Positions 1 to 7,810 of a DNA stretch of 51,110 nt are shown here, in pieces. Location of the stretch: positions 1 through 51,110 of the forward strand of contig JAGRJR010000014.1 in the NCBI GenBank assembly GCA_020442635.1. The letters run 5' to 3'. Positions within the stretch are counted from its first letter, which is position 1. Each line of letters begins with the position of its first letter. A model generated the notes under the pieces. It ran no database searches and had not been told where the DNA came from. It saw only the letters and a list, made by a program, of their open reading frames with translations. This DNA is from Lysobacterales bacterium. GTDB lineage: Bacteria; Pseudomonadota; Gammaproteobacteria; Xanthomonadales; Marinicellaceae. A program made the translations under genes and the position numbers.

Positions 1-595
1 AATACATCAAAACAGTACCTAGCTTGGCTACATCAACCAGAACTTGTTCACCATTGAGTTCAATGGTTTGGGAATAGATGGCATTTTCGCGAGCCAAGCG
101 CATTTCATCCTCCAAAAAAGCCCACAAACGATTGATGGCGTGTTGCGAAGTTATTTTTCTGCCTTCCAAGTCACGGACAATACTTTCGATGACTGCTTTT
201 CTTTCAGTGGGCTTGAAAGGAATGCCAGTGGTAATCGCCTGTTCAATATCTTTTGCCAATGTCAGTACATCGGGAATCATTTGTTCTGAATCAAGCCCGA
301 GGGTTTTGATTTTTTCCTGTAACTCAACCACTTCAGCTTGTGACTGTTTGATTTGCAGTTGTTTGCGGTCAATGTTGGCTTCCAGCTCAGTTTTTCTGGT
401 ATTCAGATAAGTCATTGACTGGGTGTGTTCTGCTTTAAGAATTTGCAATTCAGCCTGTAAATCTTCAACTTGACCACGAAGGGCAATCAAGTTGTTAACA
501 ATAGCTTCGCTGTCCTGTTGAGACCAGGCCATTTGGCTGACTAAAACACATCCTAACGCACTTATGAGTAGGCTGGTTTTCAGGGTTTGTTTCAT
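1..595 (-). CDS. DUF3450 family periplasmic protein, C-terminus cut off by window edge
   Basis: The reverse strand reads from ATG at 595 through 198 open codons to the window edge, so the protein is truncated only by the window. It begins MKQTLKTSLLISALGCVLVS, a signal peptide ending near QMAWSQ. A long heptad-rich coiled coil follows (about residues 28-105: DLQAELQILK, VEDLQ, VVELQEK). After it comes a globular part with GIPFKPTERKAVIE and RLWAFLEDEMRLAREN, which fits DUF3450. In other gammaproteobacteria DUF3450 genes usually sit upstream of exbB-exbB2-exbD-tonB-TPR clusters for TonB-dependent uptake. Those genes would lie left of the window, so that role is inferred. The family's biochemical function is unknown. 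Confidence 0.8.
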   Translation of the reverse strand, partial: MKQTLKTSLLISALGCVLVSQMAWSQQDSEAIVNNLIALRGQVEDLQAELQILKAEHTQSMTYLNTRKTELEANIDRKQLQIKQSQAEVVELQEKIKTLGLDSEQMIPDVLTLAKDIEQAITTGIPFKPTERKAVIESIVRDLEGRKITSQHAINRLWAFLEDEMRLARENAIYSQTIELNGEQVLVDVAKLGTVLMY

Positions 596-727
596 GTTGG
601 TTTTGCGCGACATTTTGACGACATCAAATTTTGGAATGCCGCAATTTTATGTATCAAATGTGACAGTATGGTTACCTCTGTACAGAAACTTAACGCTTGT
701 TTTTGTTTATAAGGAATAACCATGTGA

Positions 728-783
728 GTGTCACATAAACTTCATATTACAGTCATTTTTCTGAAACAAGCAGTACATAGAAT
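728..783 (+). promoter_or_regulatory. Pho-box-like promoter for the secreted protein at 820
   Basis: Heptamers resembling the PhoB half-site CTGTCAT recur every 11 bp: GTGTCAC (728-734), ACTTCAT (739-745), CAGTCAT (750-756) and a weak CTGAAAC (761-767). The spacers are AT-rich 4-mers. A TAGAAT -10 hexamer lies at 778-783, 10 bp after the last unit, the spacing usual for PhoB-activated promoters. The half-sites are imperfect, so this is a candidate only. Confidence 0.4.
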
Positions 784-819
784 GGCGGTTTTTTGAAAAT
801 CAATTCAAGAGGTATTGAA

Positions 820-2580
820 ATGAAATTGGGTAAATTGAGAGCATCTGTAAAAGGTGCTATTTTAGGTGGTGTTATGGTGTCAGGTATGGCATCAGCCATC
901 AATGTGGATACATTGTTTGAAGGTCAATGGTATCGTGGCGCTGAAGATAACTCCACAGGTTGGAACTTGGATTATATCAAAGCAGGTCCTGAATCAGGCA
1001 CATTTTTTGCAACAGGCTTTATTTATGATGATAATGGTAATCCAACATGGGTAACTGGTCAAGCAGCTGTTGTTGCTGGACAATCTGTGTTGGAATTTGC
1101 TTTATTTCAAGTGACTGGTGGTTCATTTACTGATTCTGGCAACGTGTCTGTCGAACAAGTGGGTGACATGACTTTTGATGTAAAAAACTGCAGAGAGATC
1201 GATGTTGAAATCACCAACTTGAGCAGTGCATTTACTTCAGTCACCGATACCAGCTTCAGTTTGAGCCCTATTGATGAAGTTTCTGGTGTATTGCGTGATG
1301 CTTCTGTGTGCCCTTACCAAAGCACTTTTACCGGTTGTCCTTCTTTTGCTACAGCAACAACTCAACCAAGAACCTGTGCGGTTCAAGGTACTTTAACCGG
1401 TGATGTGACTTTTACTAATGACACCAACTGGGTATTGCAAGGTGGTGTTTTTGTGGGTCAAGACGGTGGTCAAACCGCTAACCTGACTATTGAGCCAGGC
1501 ACGCGTGTTTTGGGCGTAACTGGAAATGACTTTCTGGCAGTGCAACGTGGTTCTAAAATTTTTGCAGAAGGTACAGCAAATGCGCCAATTGTATTCACAG
1601 GTCCTTTTACTGCCAACGACCCATCAGCAGGTGCTGGTAACTGGGGTGGTTTGGTAATCAACGGTCGTGCACCGATCAACATTTGTGATGACAGTGTTCC
1701 ATTTGAGCAATGTGAAGATGTTGGAGAAGGCAGCTCTGGGAACTTCGGCGGTAACATGCCAGAAGATTCAAGTGGTGTATTGAAATACGTTCGAGTTCAA
1801 TTTGGTGGTTTCAGAATCAATGATGAAGATGAATTGAATGGTATTGCTTTCCAAGCTGTGGGTTCTGGTACAGTGGTTGACCACGTACAAGTTCATGCCA
1901 ACGAAGATGATGGTATTGAATTCTTCGGTGGTACCGTTAACGCCAAGTACTTGGTTTTAACAGGTATCAAGGATGACTCTTTGGATTGGACACACGGTTG
2001 GGATGGTAAAGTCCAATATGTTGTGGTTAAGCAAGATCCTAATGCGGCCAATGACAAAGAGCGTGGTATCGAAGCAGATAACTTTGAAGACAATAATGAT
2101 GCGTCTCCTCGCTCAATGCCTTCAATTGCTAACGCCACCTTCATAGGTGGTCCATCTGATAACAAAACCACCACTGGTATGGTATTGCGTCGTGGTACAG
2201 GTTTTAACATCACTAACGCCATCGTAACTGGTTTTGAAAAATGTTTGGATTTGGATTCTGATGCAACTTTTGCTGCAGCTGGTACACCAAGTGCTTTGAC
2301 TGGTACTGCCACCATGGAAAACACCATCATCAGTTGTGATGTGAACTTTGAAGAAGAAGAGGGTGATGCCTTTACAGTTCAATCATTCTTTGAAGCACAA
2401 ATGGGTAATCAGGTAGCTGATCCGGCTTTGGATAACATTTATCCAACCAACGCCACACCTTCAGTGATGCCAATGGATGCCAGCAGATTTGGTGCTTTTT
2501 TTGACAAAACCAACTACGCGGGTGCCTTTAAGTCTAAAGCGGGTGCATGGACCAATGGTTGGACTGAGTTCTTAGATTAA
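820..2580 (+). CDS. Secreted beta-helix-like surface protein with N-terminal WY..SGW domain
   Basis: The start is ATG 820, with AAGAGGT at 807-813 in good spacing. An upstream in-frame TTG at 793 lies almost at the predicted transcription start and is unlikely. The product is about 586 aa with signal peptide MKLGKLRASVKGAILGG..ASA. Residues 30-130 (GQWYRGAEDNSTGWNLDYIK, IYDDNGNPTWVTG) resemble a domain of Xanthomonadales exported proteins of the form WYNP..SGxG...YDxxGxPxW. From about residue 170 the protein is Gly/Asn/Asp-rich with short beta repeats (LTIEPGTRVLG, GNWGGLVINGRAPI, EDDGIEFFGGTVNAKYLVLT), as in right-handed parallel beta-helices of surface proteins. It has no transmembrane anchor, and its ligand or substrate is unknown. 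A terminator follows, so it appears monocistronic. Confidence 0.75.
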   Translation: MKLGKLRASVKGAILGGVMVSGMASAINVDTLFEGQWYRGAEDNSTGWNLDYIKAGPESGTFFATGFIYDDNGNPTWVTGQAAVVAGQSVLEFALFQVTGGSFTDSGNVSVEQVGDMTFDVKNCREIDVEITNLSSAFTSVTDTSFSLSPIDEVSGVLRDASVCPYQSTFTGCPSFATATTQPRTCAVQGTLTGDVTFTNDTNWVLQGGVFVGQDGGQTANLTIEPGTRVLGVTGNDFLAVQRGSKIFAEGTANAPIVFTGPFTANDPSAGAGNWGGLVINGRAPINICDDSVPFEQCEDVGEGSSGNFGGNMPEDSSGVLKYVRVQFGGFRINDEDELNGIAFQAVGSGTVVDHVQVHANEDDGIEFFGGTVNAKYLVLTGIKDDSLDWTHGWDGKVQYVVVKQDPNAANDKERGIEADNFEDNNDASPRSMPSIANATFIGGPSDNKTTTGMVLRRGTGFNITNAIVTGFEKCLDLDSDATFAAAGTPSALTGTATMENTIISCDVNFEEEEGDAFTVQSFFEAQMGNQVADPALDNIYPTNATPSVMPMDASRFGAFFDKTNYAGAFKSKAGAWTNGWTEFLD

Positions 2581-2604
2581 AGGAAAGAAATCAAGGGATT
2601 GATC

Positions 2605-2630
2605 AAAGGCGTCCATTGGGCGCCTTTTTT
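2605..2630 (+). terminator. Rho-independent terminator of the secreted protein gene
   Basis: AAAGGCG (2605-2611) pairs with CGCCTTT (2621-2627). The inner TCC/GGG extends the stem to ten pairs around loop ATT, and a T-run to 2630 follows. It sits 24 bp after the stop codon. Confidence 0.85.
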
Positions 2631-2861
2631 ATTTAGTTTATACCATGCATGTTTACTCAGCATGTCTTTACACGTCAGCATAAAGAGCTGGCGTTAAAAC
2701 GTTTTCCAAAAACTTTTTTTTGGTCGATGGAATGGTACATGGAAAGGCTCAAGTAAGGTCGTAAAATGTCAGCAAAATCGCATATTTAAGGTTAAGTGTT
2801 TTATAACAGATGCTACAAAAGGTCAGGATAGATCTTTTTAGGACGGTCTCTTTAAGAATAA
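2631..2861. other. Gene-free spacer
   Basis: Stop codons occur in all frames and I see no coding ORF, tRNA or repeat family. The sequence is AT-rich. It carries a single TTTTTAGGAC word near 2835-2844 that also occurs in the def/lysM spacer. The regulatory-looking part lies just to the right, at 2862-2901. Confidence 0.5.
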
Positions 2862-2901
2862 AATTCAGGGAAAATTCAGTCTGAATTTGCTATCCTGAAT
2901 T
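2862..2901 (+). promoter_or_regulatory. Operator-like array of AATTCAG half-sites over an extended -10 promoter
   Basis: Four copies of AATTCAG occur in 40 bp, two forward (2862-2868, 2873-2879) and two inverted (2881-2887, 2895-2901). The inner pair forms the near-perfect palindrome AAATTCAG-T-CTGAATTT (2872-2888). The outer pair is AATTCAGG/CCTGAATT. An extended -10, TG-C-TATCCT (2888-2896), lies between the last two half-sites, about 28 bp before the ATG at 2924. Confidence 0.45.
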
Positions 2902-2923
2902 ATCTATTACCGAGGACAGCTAT

Positions 2924-3343
2924 ATGAAAATTGCAACTCTTTCTATTGCATTCATGTTATTAACGGCCTGTCATAATAATGCCCACCAACGGCCGGATTA
3001 TGAGACTTTTATCGACAGTGAACATTTGGTACAAAAAGACCGTGTTCAGCAGTTCAGGTTTCAGGGGTGGCAACCACTGGATGACCGACATTTGCTTTTG
3101 AAAAGCTCGCAAAGTAAAAATTATCTGGTGAGATTAATGTCAGCCTGTACTGAATTACCGTTTGCACAAAGCATCCAGCTTAAACAGGATTTTGCAACCA
3201 TTCTGAATGCCAAGTTTGATTCAATCATTGTACCAGGACAATTCAGTCAGAAATGTACCATTGACCGCATCTATGAATTGACCAAAGAACAGAAACAGGG
3301 TTTGTTAGACTTTTCGAATCAACGCGAAGAAATTCGGGATTGA
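2924..3343 (+). CDS. Small lipoprotein, DUF6491-like
   Basis: This 139-aa protein opens MKIATLSIAFMLLTAC, a type II signal peptide with lipobox LTAC. The mature protein is therefore an acylated lipoprotein with Cys16 at its N-terminus. The core QQFRFQGWQPLDDRHLLLKS followed by SACTELPFAQSI fits my recollection of DUF6491 (RI..F....W..LDDRHLLV). Two later cysteines (SACTEL, SQKCTID) could form a periplasmic disulfide. GAGGA at 2911-2915 is the ribosome binding site. The upstream region has a palindromic operator-like array, so it may be regulated alone. The gene to the right is convergent, 9 bp away. Function unknown. Confidence 0.75.
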   Translation: MKIATLSIAFMLLTACHNNAHQRPDYETFIDSEHLVQKDRVQQFRFQGWQPLDDRHLLLKSSQSKNYLVRLMSACTELPFAQSIQLKQDFATILNAKFDSIIVPGQFSQKCTIDRIYELTKEQKQGLLDFSNQREEIRD

Positions 3344-3352
3344 TTGGTTGAC

Positions 3353-4717
3353 TCATATCATGGCATGATTCTGATTACAGTCTTTATGAAACTCTTGTTT
3401 TTGTCTCAACACAAGAGAAGAGGCCAATAGTGTTGAGTTAACCAACCAAATCAAGTATCTTTGTTCTGCAGAAGGGGCAACAAAGGTCAAGGCCAAGACT
3501 GACAGGAGACCACTGCTGCTAAGTGCCATAATTAACATGCGGTTGGCAGACTGTTTTCTGAAAAACATCACTACTAAAAGCACGAATTGAATCAAGCAGT
3601 AAAACCACCCCATGAAATAAAAATCATTGAGATGCTTGTTAACCCATTTGGTAATCGTTAGGTTGATGCTGCTATCGTTTAAAGTGTGGCCATCACTAAA
3701 ATAAATTTGTTTACGGGTATAATAAATATCAACAGGTTTTTTTTCCGCATCATTAATCCTGAGTAACTCGTTACTGACTTCAGCTCGGTGGGATAAATAG
3801 GCCACTGGATAGGATAGAATCATGTTTAACCAGGAGTTAAGAAGTGTTTTGTTTTGTTCGTTGGAATAGGGATAGCCAAGACCTGAATTAACACCAGATT
3901 GGGTTTTTGAGAATAGATGGGTATTGGTCCATGAGGTATTTGCACGAGATAAATCTTCAAGAGTCATGCCTTCACCAGTGGTAAAACCGGGTAATAATAA
4001 TTGTTGCACTTTGATGGAGACCCTTGCCATGTCCCATAAGGCCACTGTCTGCCACAAGGCGATTTTTTTGCTGTCAGAGAGTTTGGTAATGACTTGGGTT
4101 GATGCCAGACTGGTCAAAATAACTAACGAAGTCAAGAAAGTGAGTTTTGCTTTGTTGGTTGACTTGTTATGGTGACTAAACCACAAGGACAGTAAATAAA
4201 AAATAAGCGGAGTTAAGTAAAAAATTGATTCAAACCTGAACATAGAAGCGATGATTAAAGCTGTTAAGGCGAGAACAAATGAAATGGTTCTACCATTATG
4301 TCTGTAAGTGTTTAATGATCCAATGGCTAGAAACAACAATGACATCAACCCAACATCCTTCCATAAATGCGGCATAATCATCAAATTAAACGGCCAAAAA
4401 AATATTAGAAACAATAAAATAAATTTAAACCATTGATTAATGCTCAAGGAAAAAACGAAAAGTGTTAAACCCGCCAAAGATAAAATTTGGAAAAGCAGGA
4501 ATAGTCCACCAGGCCCAGGAATTACAGCGTCAGTCAGGGTCCATAACCCCACCATGACTATAGGGCTGATGTTATTCCACTCACCAGAAATCACTTGGGA
4601 GTACTGGTAAGCTGAATCAAAAGACATGTAACCTGGATAGAAAATGTAGGATTGCAATATCAAAGCTGATACTGATGCCAGCACATAGGGTGCTAAAAGT
4701 TTTACCCGGTTTTTCAT
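3353..4717 (-). CDS. Polytopic inner-membrane protein, possibly GT-C glycosyltransferase-like
   Basis: The product is 454 aa with about ten hydrophobic segments (for example LLAPYVLASVSALILQSYIF, LLFLAIGSLNTYR, FVLALTALIIASMF, FVLLVVMFF, ALSSSGLLSVLALTFVAPSA). The early PGYMSFDSAYQYSQ, just after the first membrane segment, recalls the first periplasmic loop of GT-C lipid-linked-sugar glycosyltransferases and DUF6020-like proteins, where acidic residues are catalytic. SAEQRYLIWLVNSTLLASSL near the C-terminus also resembles late helices of that group. The match is by general architecture, so the function is open. The end is convergent with the DUF6491-like gene, and the next minus-strand gene upstream starts 30 bp away. 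Confidence 0.6.
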   Translation of the reverse strand: MKNRVKLLAPYVLASVSALILQSYIFYPGYMSFDSAYQYSQVISGEWNNISPIVMVGLWTLTDAVIPGPGGLFLLFQILSLAGLTLFVFSLSINQWFKFILLFLIFFWPFNLMIMPHLWKDVGLMSLLFLAIGSLNTYRHNGRTISFVLALTALIIASMFRFESIFYLTPLIFYLLSLWFSHHNKSTNKAKLTFLTSLVILTSLASTQVITKLSDSKKIALWQTVALWDMARVSIKVQQLLLPGFTTGEGMTLEDLSRANTSWTNTHLFSKTQSGVNSGLGYPYSNEQNKTLLNSWLNMILSYPVAYLSHRAEVSNELLRINDAEKKPVDIYYTRKQIYFSDGHTLNDSSINLTITKWVNKHLNDFYFMGWFYCLIQFVLLVVMFFRKQSANRMLIMALSSSGLLSVLALTFVAPSAEQRYLIWLVNSTLLASSLVLRQKQEFHKDCNQNHAMI

Positions 4718-4747
4718 TAATTACATGAATTTAATCAAGATTAAAAT

Positions 4748-6025
4748 TTAATGTGGTTGCTTGAATACTTCACCGCCTTTCATTACAAAAGTTACAGCCT
4801 CTAACGTCTTGACGTTTTCCAATGGATTTTCCTCTACAGCAATGATATCTGCCAACATACCGACCTTAATTTGTCCACGATCATCGACACCTAATAGTTC
4901 AGCAGCATTTATGGTGGCTGATTGAATGGCACCCAAGGCACTCATGCCTTGAGCCATCATGGCTGATAGTTCATGGGCATTTTGACCATGTGGGATCAAT
5001 GGGGAATCGGTTCCTAAGGCAATTGGCACGCCTGACTTGATGGCTTTGGCCAGATTTTCCTTGGCCAATGGCAACACATATTTGGCTTTAGCGGCTATTT
5101 TAGGGTTGTTGTTATCAATACCCTCCATCACAAAATCAACCAATCCAGTTGTGGGAACCAAAAAAACATGATGCTTTTTCATCAAACGCATACCTTCTTC
5201 ATCTAGCATAGAGCCGTGGTCAATCGAAGCTACTCCAGCTTTGATGGCCGCTTTGATGCCTTCGGTACCATGAGCATGAGCAGCCACTTTCATGTGATGG
5301 CGTTTGGCTTCAGCGACAATGGCTTGCATTTCTGCGTCACTTAGTTGTTGTGCACCTACGGTATCTTCCAGAGACATCACGCCAGCGGTGGCGTGCATTT
5401 TAATGACTTTGGCACCGTGTTTGATTTGATAACGAACGGCCTTAATGGCATCAGCTACACCGTTGACAATACCGTGCTTGGGTTCTGGCTCGAATAAATT
5501 TTCGGACAAACCCAAAGATAAATCCGCATGACCACCGGTGATGCTGATCATATGACCAGCCGGAACGACCCTTGGTGATTTAATCCAGCCTTCTTGTTCG
5601 GCTTCTGAAAGAGCTGCACCGATTAGTTCGTCGGTGATGTGAACCTGACCAACGTTTCTTACTGTAGTAAATCCTGCCATCAAAGTTTTTTCAGCATTTT
5701 TGGCGGCCCTGATGGCACCTTTACTGGCACTTTCATTGGTAATGATGGTGCCAAAACCGTCGTTATAGTCCAAGTCCAAATGAGTGTGCATGTCCATCAA
5801 ACCTGGTAACAGGATTTGATCTTTGAGGTCAATTATTGAGACGTTTTCGGGAATCTTTTCCGGATTGATGTCAGTAATTTTATCACCCTGTATCAAGATA
5901 TGAGCCGGTTTGATCAGTTGGCCGGATTGGGTGTCAAGATAGGCATCAGCCTTGATTAATTTTTCTTGTGCTTGAACTGAATGACATATTAAGCCTAAGA
6001 CCGCGATAAGAATGATATTTTTCAT
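4748..6025 (-). CDS. Exported amidohydrolase (imidazolonepropionase-like metal-dependent hydrolase)
   Basis: The 425-aa product has a cleavable signal peptide ending CHSVQAQ. An amidohydrolase fold follows. The HxH pair is in LLPGLMDMHTHLD. The bridging-lysine strand is AKVIKMHATAGVMS. The third and fourth metal histidines are in MKVAAHAHGTEGI and ASIDHGSML, and the late Asp is in IALGTDSPLIPHG. The C-terminal beta-sandwich contains GQIKVGMLADIIAVEENPL. Relatives include secreted Xaa-Pro dipeptidases and other prolidase-like amidohydrolases, which cleave peptide or amide bonds. The exact substrate cannot be read from sequence. AAGGGG precedes the ATG. It is divergently transcribed from the gene at 6104. 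Confidence 0.88.
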   Translation of the reverse strand: MKNIILIAVLGLICHSVQAQEKLIKADAYLDTQSGQLIKPAHILIQGDKITDINPEKIPENVSIIDLKDQILLPGLMDMHTHLDLDYNDGFGTIITNESASKGAIRAAKNAEKTLMAGFTTVRNVGQVHITDELIGAALSEAEQEGWIKSPRVVPAGHMISITGGHADLSLGLSENLFEPEPKHGIVNGVADAIKAVRYQIKHGAKVIKMHATAGVMSLEDTVGAQQLSDAEMQAIVAEAKRHHMKVAAHAHGTEGIKAAIKAGVASIDHGSMLDEEGMRLMKKHHVFLVPTTGLVDFVMEGIDNNNPKIAAKAKYVLPLAKENLAKAIKSGVPIALGTDSPLIPHGQNAHELSAMMAQGMSALGAIQSATINAAELLGVDDRGQIKVGMLADIIAVEENPLENVKTLEAVTFVMKGGEVFKQPH

Positions 6026-6056
6026 GGATTCCCCTTGTGATAAGTAATGGATCAGT

Positions 6057-6072
6057 TATGATTTTTATCATA
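6057..6072. promoter_or_regulatory. Inverted repeat in divergent intergenic region
   Basis: TATGAT (6057-6062) and ATCATA (6067-6072) form a perfect 6-bp inverted repeat around TTTT. It is centred in the 78-bp spacer between the divergent genes at 6025 and 6104. It could be an operator or overlapping -10 elements, since each arm resembles a -10 on one strand. Confidence 0.3.
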
Positions 6073-6103
6073 TCATGAAATGTGTATTTAAAAGGAGAAT
6101 GAG

Positions 6104-6655
6104 ATGAAAATGACAGTTTGTTGTTTGTTGGTTTTTAGTTTGAGTGTGCAGGCGGATACAGCTAAAAAGTTTAAGGGTTTTGAACAATTGGTGGGTCATT
6201 GCTGGCAGGCAACATTTCCAGATGGTCTAAAAGTCGACACCCATTGTTTTAGCGATGTTTATTCAGGTGCTTTTATCAAGGATCAGCATGTGGTTTGTGG
6301 AGAAGGTCAACCTTATCTGGGTGAAACTTGGTACGTTTTTGGTCACAATAATAATCAAGTCAGTTATCGATATTACAACTCTATGGGTGGAGTCAGTGAT
6401 GGCTCGGTTGAATATAAGGATAATCAATTGCTGTTTCCAGATGAAACTTATGAAAAGAATGGGCAGCAGATAGTCTATCGCAGCAACTGGGCTTTGTCTG
6501 AAGATCAATACCAATCTCAAATGTGGCAAATGGATGCAAAGGTTGAATCGGGTTGGAAAAAGATTTGGGAGATGACGTTTAAAAAAATTGAGTTAAACAA
6601 ACAAAACGTCGCTCAATACAATGAAAAACACCAACTAACTTGTTACCAAGACTGA
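6104..6655 (+). CDS. Exported protein of unknown function, first gene of the lrgAB operon
   Basis: The 183-aa product has a signal peptide (MKMTVCCLLVFSLSVQAD) and AAGGAG just upstream of the start. The mature part is rich in Trp and aromatic strands (LVGHCWQATFPDG, THCFSDVYSGAFIKDQHVVC, GETWYVFGHNN, SYRYYNSMGGVSDG, WKKIWEMTFKKIE). This predicts an all-beta, lipocalin- or DUF1579-like barrel. Cysteines in GHCWQ, THCFS, HVVCGE and LTCYQ could make two disulfides in the periplasm. I do not recognise the family with confidence. It ends 2 bp before lrgA, which implies co-transcription. Confidence 0.65.
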   Translation: MKMTVCCLLVFSLSVQADTAKKFKGFEQLVGHCWQATFPDGLKVDTHCFSDVYSGAFIKDQHVVCGEGQPYLGETWYVFGHNNNQVSYRYYNSMGGVSDGSVEYKDNQLLFPDETYEKNGQQIVYRSNWALSEDQYQSQMWQMDAKVESGWKKIWEMTFKKIELNKQNVAQYNEKHQLTCYQD

Positions 6656-6657
6656 TC

Positions 6658-7020
6658 ATGAAAATGGTAGCAGGTATTATCATTCTGGTTCTATATCATC
6701 AGATGGGTGAGTTAATGATGAATTGGCTGGAATGGCCCATACCAGGTGGTGTATTTGGCATGTTGATGATGTTTATCACCTTGTTGATTATGAAAAAACC
6801 ACCACAAGTCATCGGACAATCTTCAGAGTTCTTGTTACGCCATTTGGCTTTTTTGTTCGTGCCTGCCGGTGTAGGTATCATGTTGTTATTTGATTTGATC
6901 AAGCAAGAATGGTTGGCCATGTTGGTCAGTATGGTTTTAAGCACTTTTATTTCACTGGGTTTTGTTGCCTGGTTGATGCAGAAATTAATTAAATTGCAGA
7001 CGCTCAAGAACCATGAATGA
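6658..7020 (+). CDS. lrgA: LrgA/CidA family holin-like protein
   Basis: From ATG 6658 the product is 120 aa; an upstream in-frame start at 6640 would overlap the preceding gene. It has four hydrophobic helices. WLEWPIPGGVFGMLMMFITL carries the PGxxxGM motif of the family, and LAFLFVPAGVGIMLLFDLI is its typical third segment. LrgA/CidA proteins are small inner-membrane proteins once modelled as holins or antiholins, and now linked to export of small metabolites and programmed lysis. The stop overlaps the start of lrgB by 8 bp, the conserved two-gene arrangement. Confidence 0.92.
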   Translation: MKMVAGIIILVLYHQMGELMMNWLEWPIPGGVFGMLMMFITLLIMKKPPQVIGQSSEFLLRHLAFLFVPAGVGIMLLFDLIKQEWLAMLVSMVLSTFISLGFVAWLMQKLIKLQTLKNHE

Positions 7021-7738
7021 CTTGTATAAACTGGCTTTGAGTTTTTGGCAAGGTCAACCCTATTTGGGTGTTGGTTTGACTTTTTTGGTGTTTTGGTTGG
7101 CCAATAAACTGTATCAAAAATGTCAATTTCATCCTTTGCTGCATCCAGTCTTAACTTCAATTATTGTGATTATTGCCGTATTGTTATTTATTCAGGTTGA
7201 TTATGCCACTTATTTTAATGGCGGACAGTTGATTCACTTCTTTTTGGGACCTGCGACGGTGGCTTTGGCCTGGCCTTTGTATCAACATTTTGAAGCCATC
7301 AAAAAAATAGGGTGGTCGGTATTATCTGCAGTTTTGTTGGGAATATTAACAGGGGCAACAGCGGCGGTATATTTGGCACAATGGCTTGGCGCAAGTACCC
7401 TAACGCAATTATCTTTGGCACCGAAATCAGTGACTACACCAGTGGCTATTGCAGTTGTGGAAAAAATAGGAGGCAATTCAGCTTTGACGGCAGGTTTTGT
7501 CATCATTACCGGAATTCTTGGAGCTATGTTTGGCCCTGCTATTTTTAAATTGTTGTCGATTGAAGATGATCGTGTTAAAGGCATTGCTATGGGTGTGTCG
7601 GCCCATGGTGTAGGAACTGCCAAGGCATGGCAGCTTAACCATACCATGGGCGCTTTTTCTGGTTTAGCCATGGCCATGGCAGCACTGATGATTGCTTTTG
7701 TTTTACCTCCCTGGCTTCAACTATTGGGTATTTTTTGA
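7013..7738 (+). CDS. lrgB: LrgB/CidB family membrane protein
   Basis: The 241-aa polytopic protein has the LrgB signature FLGPATVALAWPLYQ, then LAPKSVTTPVAIAV, FVIITGILGAMFGP and GIAMGVSAHGVGTAKA. It has about seven to eight transmembrane segments. LrgB partners LrgA; the pair affects murein hydrolase activity and, in plants and some bacteria, glycolate or pyruvate transport. Length and motif order are normal. It overlaps lrgA and ends 72 bp before the DUF1624 gene, which may share the transcript. Confidence 0.95.
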   Translation: MNDLYKLALSFWQGQPYLGVGLTFLVFWLANKLYQKCQFHPLLHPVLTSIIVIIAVLLFIQVDYATYFNGGQLIHFFLGPATVALAWPLYQHFEAIKKIGWSVLSAVLLGILTGATAAVYLAQWLGASTLTQLSLAPKSVTTPVAIAVVEKIGGNSALTAGFVIITGILGAMFGPAIFKLLSIEDDRVKGIAMGVSAHGVGTAKAWQLNHTMGAFSGLAMAMAALMIAFVLPPWLQLLGIF

Positions 7739-7810
7739 CATGAACCACCGATAGAATCTGCTTCTCTGGTTGAGACCTCAGTGATACAATCAATAAAAAA
7801 AGGCTTAATC

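Noticed and set aside
793..819. TTG start for the secreted protein
   Set aside because: It lies at the predicted transcription start and lacks a Shine-Dalgarno; ATG 820 has AAGAGGT and begins a standard signal peptide.
1893..2382. Overlapping minus-strand ORFs inside the secreted protein gene
   Set aside because: Codon pattern follows the plus-strand gene; no signal, family motif or ribosome binding site supports them.
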